In this document: in pieces, positions 57,401 to 64,000 of the stretch
Position numbering within the stretch: position 1 is the first letter of the stretch
How the letters are laid out: each line of letters starts with the position of its first letter
Source of the DNA: Acidimicrobiales bacterium
GTDB taxonomy: Bacteria; Actinomycetota; Acidimicrobiia; Acidimicrobiales; Bog-793
Assembly (NCBI GenBank): GCA_035294085.1
Contig: DATGLP010000029.1
Span: forward strand, 1 to 64,000
Reading direction: 5' to 3'
DNA: 64,000 nucleotides
Notes under the pieces: generated by a model
The model's database searches: none
Told to the model about the DNA's origin: nothing
Seen by the model: only the letters and a program-made list of their open reading frames with translations
Made by a program: the position numbers and the translations under genes

Positions 57401-57805
57401 CTACTGGTAGCTCGCCTGCTCGGGCACGAAGGAGATGACGACGCGCTCGTCGCCCGGCTGGTCGAAGGGGTAGGCGTCCTCGCCGAGGTACTTCCTCGCC
57501 ATGGCGTCGATGAAGGCGTTGCCCGGGTCGTCCGAGATCGTGGCGCGGCCTCGCAGCTCGAGGTAGCGGTAGGGGTTCGCCGGGTCCACGATCGACACGG
57601 CGACGGCGGGGTTGCGCCGCACGTTGCGGTACTTCTGGCGACGCGTCGTGGTCGAGAAGGCGACGCGCCGACCGTCCCAGTCGAACCAGACGGGGGTCGA
57701 GTGCGGCTCGCCGGACGGTCCGACCGTCGCGAGGTGGGCGATGACGGTCGCCCCGAGGAGGTCGGCGTGGCTGTCGGGGACGACGGCGTCGCTCGGCTCG
57801 GGCAC
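57401..57805 (-). CDS. PPOX-class (pyridoxamine oxidase-like) flavin/F420-dependent protein
   Basis: 134 aa split-barrel protein: IAHLATVGPSGEPHSTPVWFDWDG, RRQKYRNVRRNPAVAVSIVDP and YLELRGRATISDDP follow the pattern of actinobacterial F420/FMN-binding PPOX proteins such as Rv1155. The substrate is unknown. GTG at 57805 follows AGGAGGTGGAAC, which overrides the longer frame to 57850. Confidence 0.88.
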   Translation of the reverse strand: MPEPSDAVVPDSHADLLGATVIAHLATVGPSGEPHSTPVWFDWDGRRVAFSTTTRRQKYRNVRRNPAVAVSIVDPANPYRYLELRGRATISDDPGNAFIDAMARKYLGEDAYPFDQPGDERVVISFVPEQASYQ

Positions 57806-57894
57806 GTTCCACCTCCTCTCGCGCTCGGACCGCGAGGCTAGCGGCGGCACGGTGCCGATGGCCGTCCGGGCGCGCGCCTGGGTAGCGTCGGCGG

Positions 57895-59133
57895 GTGCGC
57901 GTCGCGAGCTCCGAGGCCGCCTCGAGCGGGTCAGGCGTCGACCTCGACCGCTACGGTGCGCCGGAGCTTCGCGCCCGCGCCGGCGCGAAGTGGTCCTCCG
58001 TCGGCCCGGACGGCCTCGCGGCGGGCCTCGCGGACATGGACTTCCCCCTCGCCCCGGCGGTGCGGGATGCGCTCATCGACGCGGTGCGGCGCGACGACCT
58101 CGGGTACCCCTCGCCCCGGCTCGCCGAGTCCTGCCGCCAGGCGTTCGCCCGCCGGTACGCCGAGCGGCACGGGCTCGAGGTGGACCCCGGCTGCGTCGTG
58201 CTGACGAGCGACGTCGTCCAGGCCATCTACGCGGCCGTCTGGTCCCTCACAGCCGAGGGCGACGGCGTCGTCTTCCTCACCCCCTCCTACCCGCCGTTCT
58301 TCGACGCGGTGCGCGAGACGCGCCGGCGGGTGCTCACCGCCGATCTCGTCGCCGGACCCAGCGGCTACGAGCTCGACCTCGAGCGTCTCGGCGACCTCGT
58401 GGCCAGGGAGCGCCCACGCTGCCTCCTGCTGTGCAACCCGCACAACCCGACCGGCCGGGCCTTCCGGCGAGAGGAGCTCGCCGCGCTCGGCGCGCTCGCC
58501 TGCGAGCACGACCTCCTCGTCGTCGCCGACGAGATCCACGCCGACCTCGTGCTGCCCGGGGCTTCCCACGTCCCGATCGCCTCGCTCGACGCCGAGGTGG
58601 CGCGCCGCTGCGTGACGCTCTCGTCGGCGAGCAAGGCCTTCAACGTCGCCGGCCTGCGCTGCGCGTTCGCCGCCTTCCCCTCGCGCGACCTGCTCGAGGC
58701 CTTCGACGTCCTGCCGGCCGCGATCCGCGGGAGCGTCTCGGTGGCCGGGATGCACGCCACCCTGGCGGCCTTCTCGGCGGGGGACGCCTGGCTCGACGCC
58801 GTGCTCCGTCGGCTCGCGGTCAACCGAGCGGAGGTGGTACGCGCCCTCGGGTCGCTCGCGGGCGTGCGCGTGCACCCGCCCGAGGCCACCTACCTCGCGT
58901 GGCTCGACCTCCGGGCGGCGGGCCTCGGCGACGACCCGGCCGAGGTCATCGCGCGCCGCTCGGGCGTCGTGTGCTCCTCGGGGCCGAGCTTCGGGCCGGC
59001 CGGGAGGGGCCACGTTCGCCTCAACTTCGCGACGAGCGCGCCCGTGCTCGAGGAGATCTGCCGGCGCGTCGCCGCGGTGATCCGCTCGTCCGCCCCGTCG
59101 AGCGCGTCCCGTTCGGATCGCGGCGGCGCCTGA
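57895..59133 (+). CDS. PLP-dependent aminotransferase, PatB/MalY (C-S lyase)-like
   Basis: 412 aa fold-type I enzyme. Landmarks: ADMDFPLAPAVRDAL and GYPSPRLAESCRQAF in the N-terminal part, CNPHNPTGRAF, VVADEIHADLVLPG, and the PLP lysine in SSASKAFNVAGLRCA. The arrangement is typical of PatB/MalY cystathionine beta-lyases, but general aminotransferase activity is possible. GTG 57895 diverges from the PPOX gene across a 90-base gap. Confidence 0.87.
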   Translation: MRVASSEAASSGSGVDLDRYGAPELRARAGAKWSSVGPDGLAAGLADMDFPLAPAVRDALIDAVRRDDLGYPSPRLAESCRQAFARRYAERHGLEVDPGCVVLTSDVVQAIYAAVWSLTAEGDGVVFLTPSYPPFFDAVRETRRRVLTADLVAGPSGYELDLERLGDLVARERPRCLLLCNPHNPTGRAFRREELAALGALACEHDLLVVADEIHADLVLPGASHVPIASLDAEVARRCVTLSSASKAFNVAGLRCAFAAFPSRDLLEAFDVLPAAIRGSVSVAGMHATLAAFSAGDAWLDAVLRRLAVNRAEVVRALGSLAGVRVHPPEATYLAWLDLRAAGLGDDPAEVIARRSGVVCSSGPSFGPAGRGHVRLNFATSAPVLEEICRRVAAVIRSSAPSSASRSDRGGA

Positions 59134-59157
59134 GCCGGCGAGCGCGCCGGCCCGCCG

Positions 59158-59901
59158 CTAGCCGCGCCCGGTCCGCTTCGGCGCGAAGGCGGCCCGCCAG
59201 GCGTGGCGATCGAGCGGCGCGAGCACCGGGTTCTCGCGCCGAAGCGTGCCGAGGCGACCCGAGGGGGCGGCGTCGTAGGCGTGGCCGGGGAAGACCCGGG
59301 TCCCATCCGGGAGCGGCGCGAGACGGCGCGTCAGGCTCTCGTAGAGCTCGTCGGGGTCGCCGCCGGGAAGGTCGGTCCGGCCGCAGCCGGAGAGGAAGAG
59401 GGTGTCGCCGGTGCACAGGAGGTCGCCGACGAGCAGGCACTGGCTCCCGGGCGTGTGCCCGGGGGTGTGCACGAGCGTGACCGCCAGGGCGCCGACCCGG
59501 AGGACCTCGCCGGGCTCGCAGGGCCGGAAGGCACGCTCCGGGAGCCCGGTCGAGCGCGCCAGCCAGGCGACCTCGCTCGCCTGCGCGTACACGGGCACGT
59601 CGCGCGCCTCGAGCAGCTCGGCGACGCCGCGGATCGCCGTCGGGCCGAGCGCCCCGCCGGCGTGGTCGGCGTGGTAGTGGGTCACGACCGCGCCGACGAG
59701 GGCCATCGAGTCCTCCTCGAGGAGCGCCACGAGCTCCTCGGGGTCGTAGGCGGGGTCGACGAGGACGGCCTCGCCGCTCGAGCGGTCCCCCAGCGCGTAG
59801 ACGTAGTTCGCCATCTGGCGGGCGACGGGGTCGTCCCTCGCGAAGTCCGAGCCGGCGAGGAGCTGGCGGAAGTAGCGCCGCGGCGCGTCCTCGCCGGTCA
59901 C
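59158..59901 (-). CDS. MBL-fold hydrolase, glyoxalase II-like
   Basis: 247 aa. HYHADHAGG (HxHxDH), HTPGHTPGSQCLL, CTGDTLF with the bridging aspartate, and PGHAYD give the complete dimetal site. The NYVYALGD start resembles persulfide dioxygenase/glyoxalase II-type proteins that handle glutathione or mycothiol thioesters and persulfides. GTG at 59901 overlaps the helicase stop (GTGA). Confidence 0.9.
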   Translation of the reverse strand: MTGEDAPRRYFRQLLAGSDFARDDPVARQMANYVYALGDRSSGEAVLVDPAYDPEELVALLEEDSMALVGAVVTHYHADHAGGALGPTAIRGVAELLEARDVPVYAQASEVAWLARSTGLPERAFRPCEPGEVLRVGALAVTLVHTPGHTPGSQCLLVGDLLCTGDTLFLSGCGRTDLPGGDPDELYESLTRRLAPLPDGTRVFPGHAYDAAPSGRLGTLRRENPVLAPLDRHAWRAAFAPKRTGRG

Positions 59902-61079
59902 GAGGCGCTCGACGCGGCCGGCGGCTCCCCGCAGAGGGCGTCGAGGTCGCGCAGGCGCGGGTCGTTCGAGAAGATCTCCACCATCGGTCGGCGCAGCCCG
60001 AGGCGACGCTGGAGGCGCTCGGTGCTCAGCTCCTGATCCCACAGCACGAGGGTGACGGCGATGCCGCGCGCCCCGGCGCGCGCCGTGCGCCCCGAGCGGT
60101 GCAGGTAGGCCTTGTGGTCCTCGGGCGGGTCGTAGTGGACGACGACGTCGACGCCCTCGATGTGCAGGCCGCGCGCCGCCACGTCGGTGGCGACGAGGGC
60201 GGGCAGCTTCCCCGCGGCGAAGGCGGCGAGGGCCCGCTCCCGCATCGGCTGGCGCAGGTCGCCGTGGACCGCCGCGGCGCGCACCCCGGCCTGGCGCAGC
60301 TCGGCGACGAGCCGGTCCGCCCCACGCTTGGTGCGGCAGAACAGGATCGTCTTGCCGGCCCCCGCCACGATCGCGGCGGCGACCCTCGCCTTGTCCATCT
60401 GGTGGACCTTCAAGAAGACGTGCTCCATGGCGCGCACGGTGACGGTGTCGGAGCGGACCTCGTGGAAGACGGGCTCGTGCAGGTAGCGGGCGACGAGGCG
60501 GTTCACCGCCGGCTCGAGGGTGGCGGAGAACAGCAGCGTCTGGCGCCGGCCGGCCATCCGCCGCAGCAGCCACTCGACCTGGGGAAGGAACCCCATGTCT
60601 GCCATGCGGTCGGCCTCGTCGACCACGAGGGTGCGTACCGCCTCGAGCGCGACGGCGCCGCGCGCGACGAGGTCGATGAGGCGTCCCGGCGTGGCGACGA
60701 CGAGGTCGAGGCCCGTGTCGAGCGCCGCCACCTGGCGGTCGAGGTCGGCGCCGCCGTAGACGACGCCGACGCGGCGCTCGAGCGCGCCCGCGAGGGGGGC
60801 GAGCACGCCGGCGACCTGGAGGGCGAGCTCGCGGGTCGGCACGAGGACGAGCGAGGCGGGGCGCTTCGCCTCGGCCGGCGGCGTGCGCATCAGCAGGGGC
60901 AGGCCGAAGGCGAGCGTCTTGCCGCTGCCGGTCTTCGCCTTGCCGCACACGTCCCGCCCGGCGAGGACGTCGGGGATGGCGAGCGCCTGGATCGGGAAGG
61001 GGCGTTCGATCCCCTGCGAGGACAGCTGCCTGACGAGCACCTCGTCGACGCCGAGGTCGGCGAAGGTCACGGTGGTCAC
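59898..61079 (-). CDS. DEAD-box RNA helicase
   Basis: 393 aa. Motifs in order: Q-motif IERPFPIQALAIP, I AKTGSGKT, Ia PTRELALQ, Ib TPGRL, II DEAD, III SAT, IV-V ILFCRTKRG and ATDVAARGLHIEGVD, VI HRSGRTARAG. It ends soon after motif VI, so there is no RNA-binding C-terminal extension. It unwinds structured RNA in ribosome assembly or decay. GTG 61079 begins at VTTVTFADLGV, which matches the family start. Confidence 0.93.
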   Translation of the reverse strand: MTTVTFADLGVDEVLVRQLSSQGIERPFPIQALAIPDVLAGRDVCGKAKTGSGKTLAFGLPLLMRTPPAEAKRPASLVLVPTRELALQVAGVLAPLAGALERRVGVVYGGADLDRQVAALDTGLDLVVATPGRLIDLVARGAVALEAVRTLVVDEADRMADMGFLPQVEWLLRRMAGRRQTLLFSATLEPAVNRLVARYLHEPVFHEVRSDTVTVRAMEHVFLKVHQMDKARVAAAIVAGAGKTILFCRTKRGADRLVAELRQAGVRAAAVHGDLRQPMRERALAAFAAGKLPALVATDVAARGLHIEGVDVVVHYDPPEDHKAYLHRSGRTARAGARGIAVTLVLWDQELSTERLQRRLGLRRPMVEIFSNDPRLRDLDALCGEPPAASSAS

Positions 61080-61171
61080 GCGACGAGTCTGCCACCTCGC
61101 GGCGCGACCGAGGACGTTCGGGCCGTGGGCCGGTATCCTCGCGCCGGCTGGCGCCGAGGGAGGGAGCGACG

Positions 61172-61642
61172 ATGGCGAGGCTGGCACCCGGAGACGTTGC
61201 GCCGCCGTTCACGCTCGCGGACGAGGAGGGACGTCCCGTCTCGCTCGCCGACTTCGCCGGCCGCCGCGTCGTCGTCTACTTCTATCCGGCCGACGACACG
61301 CCGGGCTGCACGAAGGAGGCGTGCCAGTTCAACGAGCTGCTCCCCGACTTCGCCTCCTCCGGCGTCGAGGTGCTCGGCATCTCGCCGGATCCGGCGGCCT
61401 CCCACCGCCGCTTCAAGGAGCGCTACGGGCTCGGGCTCACCTTGCTCACCGACGCCGACCACTCGGTGATGGAGGCCTACGGCGCCTGGGGCGAGAAGAC
61501 GCTCTACGGGCGCACGACCCTCGGCGTCATCCGTTCGACCTTCCTCGTCGGCCCCGACGGGCGCGTGGAGCGGGTCTGGTACGGCGTGCGGGTGGACGGG
61601 CACGCGGAGAAGGTCCTCGCTGCGCTCGGGTCGGGGAGCTAG
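61172..61642 (+). CDS. bcp: Thioredoxin-dependent peroxiredoxin, BCP/PrxQ type
   Basis: 156 aa. The peroxidatic cysteine lies in DDTPGCTKEACQFNE; the second cysteine five residues later is the usual PrxQ resolving cysteine. FYPADDTPGC and TFLVGPDGRVERVWYGV are typical. It reduces peroxides in the cytosol. The ATG at 61172 follows GAGGGAGGGAGCGACG and diverges from the helicase gene. Confidence 0.94.
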   Translation: MARLAPGDVAPPFTLADEEGRPVSLADFAGRRVVVYFYPADDTPGCTKEACQFNELLPDFASSGVEVLGISPDPAASHRRFKERYGLGLTLLTDADHSVMEAYGAWGEKTLYGRTTLGVIRSTFLVGPDGRVERVWYGVRVDGHAEKVLAALGSGS

Positions 61643-61834
61643 CTCCGCGCCAGCCGGCCGTCGCCTCGGAGGTCCACCACTCGACGAGCGCCGTCGCGCG
61701 CTGCGCCTTCGACACGGTCCACGTCGAAGCGTCACGGTCGACGAGTCGGTGGCGAGGGCGCTGGTGTCGCGAGGAGGGCTGCGGGCGGTCGGGGTCCCGG
61801 TGCCGCGTCGAGCCCGGTCTCGACCCGGCAGGTC
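61643..61834. other. Intergenic, convergent gene ends
   Basis: About 190 bases with no coding-like frame. The expected terminators of the peroxiredoxin and glycosylase genes were not resolved. Confidence 0.35.
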
Positions 61835-62554
61835 TCAGCGCAGGAGCGCTCGTGCCCGGTCGAGCACGGCGTCGAGCATCGCGGCGCTCAGGCGGCCGGT
61901 GAAGACGTTGCGCTGGCTCGGGTGCAGCGAGCAGATGAGCGTGCGCCCGGCTCCCGTCGGCCCGGGCAGGAGCGGCGCCTCGAGCAGGTGCCGGAAGGGC
62001 GGCCGGGGCCCGGCGGCGAGCGAGGGCAGGCGCCAGAGGGCGCCGAGGGCGAAGGACCCGAGGGCGACGACGACCCGTACCTCGCCGAGCAGCGCGAGCT
62101 CGCGCGCGAGGAAGGGCGCGCAGGCGTCCCGTTCCGCCGGCGTCGGCCGGTTCGCCGGCGGCGCGCAGCGGACGACCGCGGTGACCCAGGCATCCTTCAG
62201 GACGAGCCCGTCGTCGCGGGCCCGGCTCTCGGGCTGGCTGGCGAAGCCGGCTCGGTGGAGCGCGGCGAAGAGGAAGTCGCCGGAGCGATCGCCGGTGAAC
62301 ATCCGGCCCGTGCGGTTCCCCCCGTGCGCGGCGGGGGCGAGGCCGACGACGGCGAGGCGAGCGGCCGGGTCGCCGAAGCCGGGGAGCGGGCGAGCCCAGT
62401 AGGTCTCGTGCGCGAAGGCCGCTCGCGGGTGCGCGGCGACCTCCTCCCGCCAGGCCACGAGCCGCGGGCAGGCCCGGCAGGCCACGATCTCCTGCGCCAG
62501 GTGCTCGAGGTGGCGGCGCTCGTCGCGTGGCGCCGTCCTCCCGTCGGGAGCCAT
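61835..62554 (-). CDS. Family 5 uracil-DNA glycosylase (UdgB-like)
   Basis: 239 aa. The four-cysteine Fe-S glycosylase start (CRACPRL), catalytic motif GLAPAAHGGNRTGRMFTGD and second motif LHPSQRNVFTGRL identify UDG family 5, which removes uracil and some deaminated purines. The ATG at 62554 starts the conserved region; the longer frame to 62767 is antisense to the phosphatase gene and unlikely. Confidence 0.9.
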   Translation of the reverse strand: MAPDGRTAPRDERRHLEHLAQEIVACRACPRLVAWREEVAAHPRAAFAHETYWARPLPGFGDPAARLAVVGLAPAAHGGNRTGRMFTGDRSGDFLFAALHRAGFASQPESRARDDGLVLKDAWVTAVVRCAPPANRPTPAERDACAPFLARELALLGEVRVVVALGSFALGALWRLPSLAAGPRPPFRHLLEAPLLPGPTGAGRTLICSLHPSQRNVFTGRLSAAMLDAVLDRARALLR

Positions 62555-62618
62555 CGCCGGCAAGGCTACGGTCTTTGGCGATGGCCGAGCGGTACGACGC
62601 GTCCTTCGGGCGGGCCTG

Positions 62619-63296
62619 ATGGTCACCCGCCGCCGCCTCGCGCCCCCGACCGTCGTCTGCCTCGTCCGCCACGCCTCGACCCCGACGACGGGCAAGGTGC
62701 TCCCGGGCCGCGCGCCCGGCCTCCACCTCTCGGCCGAGGGGAGGGAGGAGGCCGAGCGCACCGCCACCCGCCTCGCCGGGCTGCGCGGCCTGGCCGCGCT
62801 CTACACCTCCCCGCTCGAGCGCGCGAGGGAGACGGCGGCGGTGATCGGCCGGGCCACGGGCCTGCGTCCTCGCGTCGAGCGCGGCCTCCTCGAGTGCGAC
62901 TTCGGCGAGTGGACCGGCGCCGAGCTCGCCGTACTGAGCCGCTCGCCCGAGTGGCCGGTCGTCGTCTCGCGCCCCTCGACGTTCCGCTTCCCCGGCGGCG
63001 AGTCCTTCGTCGAGCTCGAGGCGCGCGTCGTGACGACCATCGAGCGCCTCGTCGGCCGCCACCAGGGCGAGGTGATCATCGCGGTGAGCCACGCCGACCC
63101 GATCAAGGTCGCGCTCGGCCACGCCCTCGGCGCGCCGCTCGACGCGATGCAGCGCATCCAGGTCTCGCCCGCCTCGGTGAGCGCGATCGCCTACGGCCCG
63201 CGCGGCCCCCTCGTGCTCGCGCAGAACGTCGCCGACGGCCTCCAGACGCTTCGCGTCCTCGGCGCCCACGGCGCGACGCGAGGGCGCAGCCGATGA
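62619..63296 (+). CDS. Histidine phosphatase family protein, MSMEG_4193-like
   Basis: 225 aa. The phosphohistidine motif LVRHASTPTTGKVLPG, YTSPLERARETA with the second arginine, LLECDFGEWTG and ISHAD-like AVSHADPIKVALGHAL give the complete phosphoglycerate-mutase-like active site. The substrate is unknown. It is coupled (ATGA) with DUF3090 and followed by the SCO1664-type gene, a conserved actinobacterial trio. Confidence 0.92.
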   Translation: MVTRRRLAPPTVVCLVRHASTPTTGKVLPGRAPGLHLSAEGREEAERTATRLAGLRGLAALYTSPLERARETAAVIGRATGLRPRVERGLLECDFGEWTGAELAVLSRSPEWPVVVSRPSTFRFPGGESFVELEARVVTTIERLVGRHQGEVIIAVSHADPIKVALGHALGAPLDAMQRIQVSPASVSAIAYGPRGPLVLAQNVADGLQTLRVLGAHGATRGRSR

Positions 63297-63796
63297 GGGC
63301 TCGCTTCGAGTTCGCGCAGCCGGAGCGCGTCAGCGTCGGCACGATCGGGCCGGTCGGCCAGCGGGCGTTCTTCCTCCAGGCTCGCCAGGGTGCCGAGCTC
63401 CTCACGCTGAAGCTCGAGAAGCAGCAGGTGGCTGCGCTGTCCCAGCGCCTCGGCGAGCTGCTGCAGCGGCTCCCGCGCGCCGGCGAGCTCCCGGCGGACG
63501 CTGCCGGGACCCTCGAGGCCTTCGGCGAGGCGGACTTCGTCGTCGGCGCCCTCGCCCTCGCCTACGACGCGCGCGACGACCGCATCGTCGTCCTCGCGGA
63601 GGAGCTCGTCGGCGAGGACGAGGAGGGCGCCGAGGCGCGCCTCGCCCTCACCCGGGAGCAGGCGGGCGCCCTCGCGATCGAAGGGGTCCGCCTCGTCGAG
63701 GCCGGTCGCCCGCCGTGCCCGCTGTGCGGCTTCCCGCTCGACCCGAGGGGCCACGCGTGCCCGAGGACGAACGGCCACCGGCCGCCGCTGACCTGA
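63293..63796 (+). CDS. DUF3090 family protein
   Basis: 167 aa. RVSVGTIGPVGQRAFFLQARQG and LLTLKLEKQQVAALSQRL are the DUF3090 core, and the C-terminus has a zinc-ribbon-like CPLCGFPLDPRGHACP. Function unknown. The ATG overlaps the phosphatase stop (ATGA). Confidence 0.93.
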   Translation: MRARFEFAQPERVSVGTIGPVGQRAFFLQARQGAELLTLKLEKQQVAALSQRLGELLQRLPRAGELPADAAGTLEAFGEADFVVGALALAYDARDDRIVVLAEELVGEDEEGAEARLALTREQAGALAIEGVRLVEAGRPPCPLCGFPLDPRGHACPRTNGHRPPLT

Positions 63797-64000
63797 GCCC
63801 GGCGGAGTGGTTGGCGCTGCTGCGGCGCGGCGCCCTCGAGCTCGTCGGCCGGATGCCCTGGAGCTCGAACGCCACCTTCCTCGTCACGGTCAGGGGGGAT
63901 CGGCTCGGTCGGGCCGTGTACAAGCCGGCGGGCGGCGAGCGCCGCCTGTGGGACTTCCCCGCCGGCCTGTACCGCCGGGAGGTCGCCGCCTACGAGCTCT
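63757..64000 (+). CDS. SCO1664 family protein, N-terminal part only
   Basis: 81 residues to the window edge, from GTG 63757 overlapping DUF3090 by 40 bases. LVGRMPWSSNATFLVTVRGD and RAVYKPAGGERRLWDFPAGLYRREVAAYEL match the start of this kinase-like (PI3/4-kinase-fold) family. It completes the phosphatase-DUF3090-SCO1664 trio. Confidence 0.88.
   Translation, partial: MPEDERPPAAADLSPAEWLALLRRGALELVGRMPWSSNATFLVTVRGDRLGRAVYKPAGGERRLWDFPAGLYRREVAAYEL

Noticed and set aside
1-64000. CRISPR array, insertion sequence, prophage or antiphage defence system
   Set aside because: No regularly spaced repeats, transposase, integrase, structural phage protein or recognisable defence gene was seen on either strand.

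Overview
This window is about 64 kb of very GC-rich DNA with dense, short-spaced genes, many GTG/TTG starts and frequent 4-base ATGA/GTGA stop-start overlaps. Gene content points to an aerobic, B12-using actinomycete: a trio of histidine phosphatase, DUF3090 and SCO1664-type protein, a DevR/DevS pair, DUF1876, a DUF4389 protein and a PPOX-class flavin enzyme. The absence of mycobacterial or streptomycete hallmarks and the kumamolisin-type peptidase would fit a deep-branching group such as Acidimicrobiia, but that is only inference.

Layout. (1) 1-6.8 kb: a metabolic cluster with two creatinase/Xaa-Pro-type M24 hydrolases, a metallo-beta-lactamase-fold hydrolase, a zinc alcohol dehydrogenase, an aldo/keto reductase, a Gfo/Idh/MocA oxidoreductase and an isopropylmalate/homocitrate-synthase-like enzyme; the substrate is unknown. 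(2) 7.3-9.5 kb: heme A synthase coupled to a membrane-anchored beta-propeller protein. (3) 9.7-20.5 kb: a redox-regulation island with a NarL-type sensor kinase, an ORF in which an Rrf2 repressor is continuous with a NarL response regulator, a NapH/NosR-like polyferredoxin membrane protein, a ferredoxin-GltD-flavodoxin fusion, a second Rrf2 protein with an extra C-terminal domain, and two radical SAM enzymes. (4) 20.8-25.2 kb: a HicA-like relic, tRNA-Arg(CCU), a DUF4389 membrane protein, a single-pass protein and a secreted S53 peptidase. (5) 25.4-30.5 kb: a DUF2156 (aminoacyl-phosphatidylglycerol synthase-like) protein flanked by two related PF00756 hydrolases, plus a DMT-like transporter. 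(6) 30.5-38 kb: cobalamin synthesis and uptake (cobQ, cobO, BtuD/C/F-like ABC system, a cobalamin riboswitch, cobB, and a second BtuF-like protein).

(7) 38-52.6 kb: a hypoxia/dormancy-type island resembling the DosR (Mycobacterium) and OsdR (Streptomyces) regulons. It holds a P-type ATPase, a CBS-pair protein, PEP synthase, PfkB kinase, universal stress protein, a DevR-like regulator beside a DevS-like GAF kinase, a GNAT/acyl-CoA synthetase fusion, DUF1876, and two paralogous ferritin-like proteins. I found six 14-base sites resembling the DevR box (GGGACTTTAGTCCC-like) in its intergenic regions, one of them inside a perfect 17-bp inverted repeat. The regulator keeps the DosR recognition-helix sequence. 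This is the most coherent system in the window.

(8) 52.7-64 kb: a GH76 glycosidase, a large polytopic membrane protein, aldehyde dehydrogenase, a PPOX-class protein, a PatB/MalY-like aminotransferase, DEAD-box helicase with an MBL hydrolase, peroxiredoxin, family 5 uracil-DNA glycosylase, and the start of the histidine phosphatase/DUF3090/SCO1664 operon.

No IS element, CRISPR array, rRNA or phage gene was recognised. All calls are from reading the sequence; no database search was run. Counts and spacings were done by eye.
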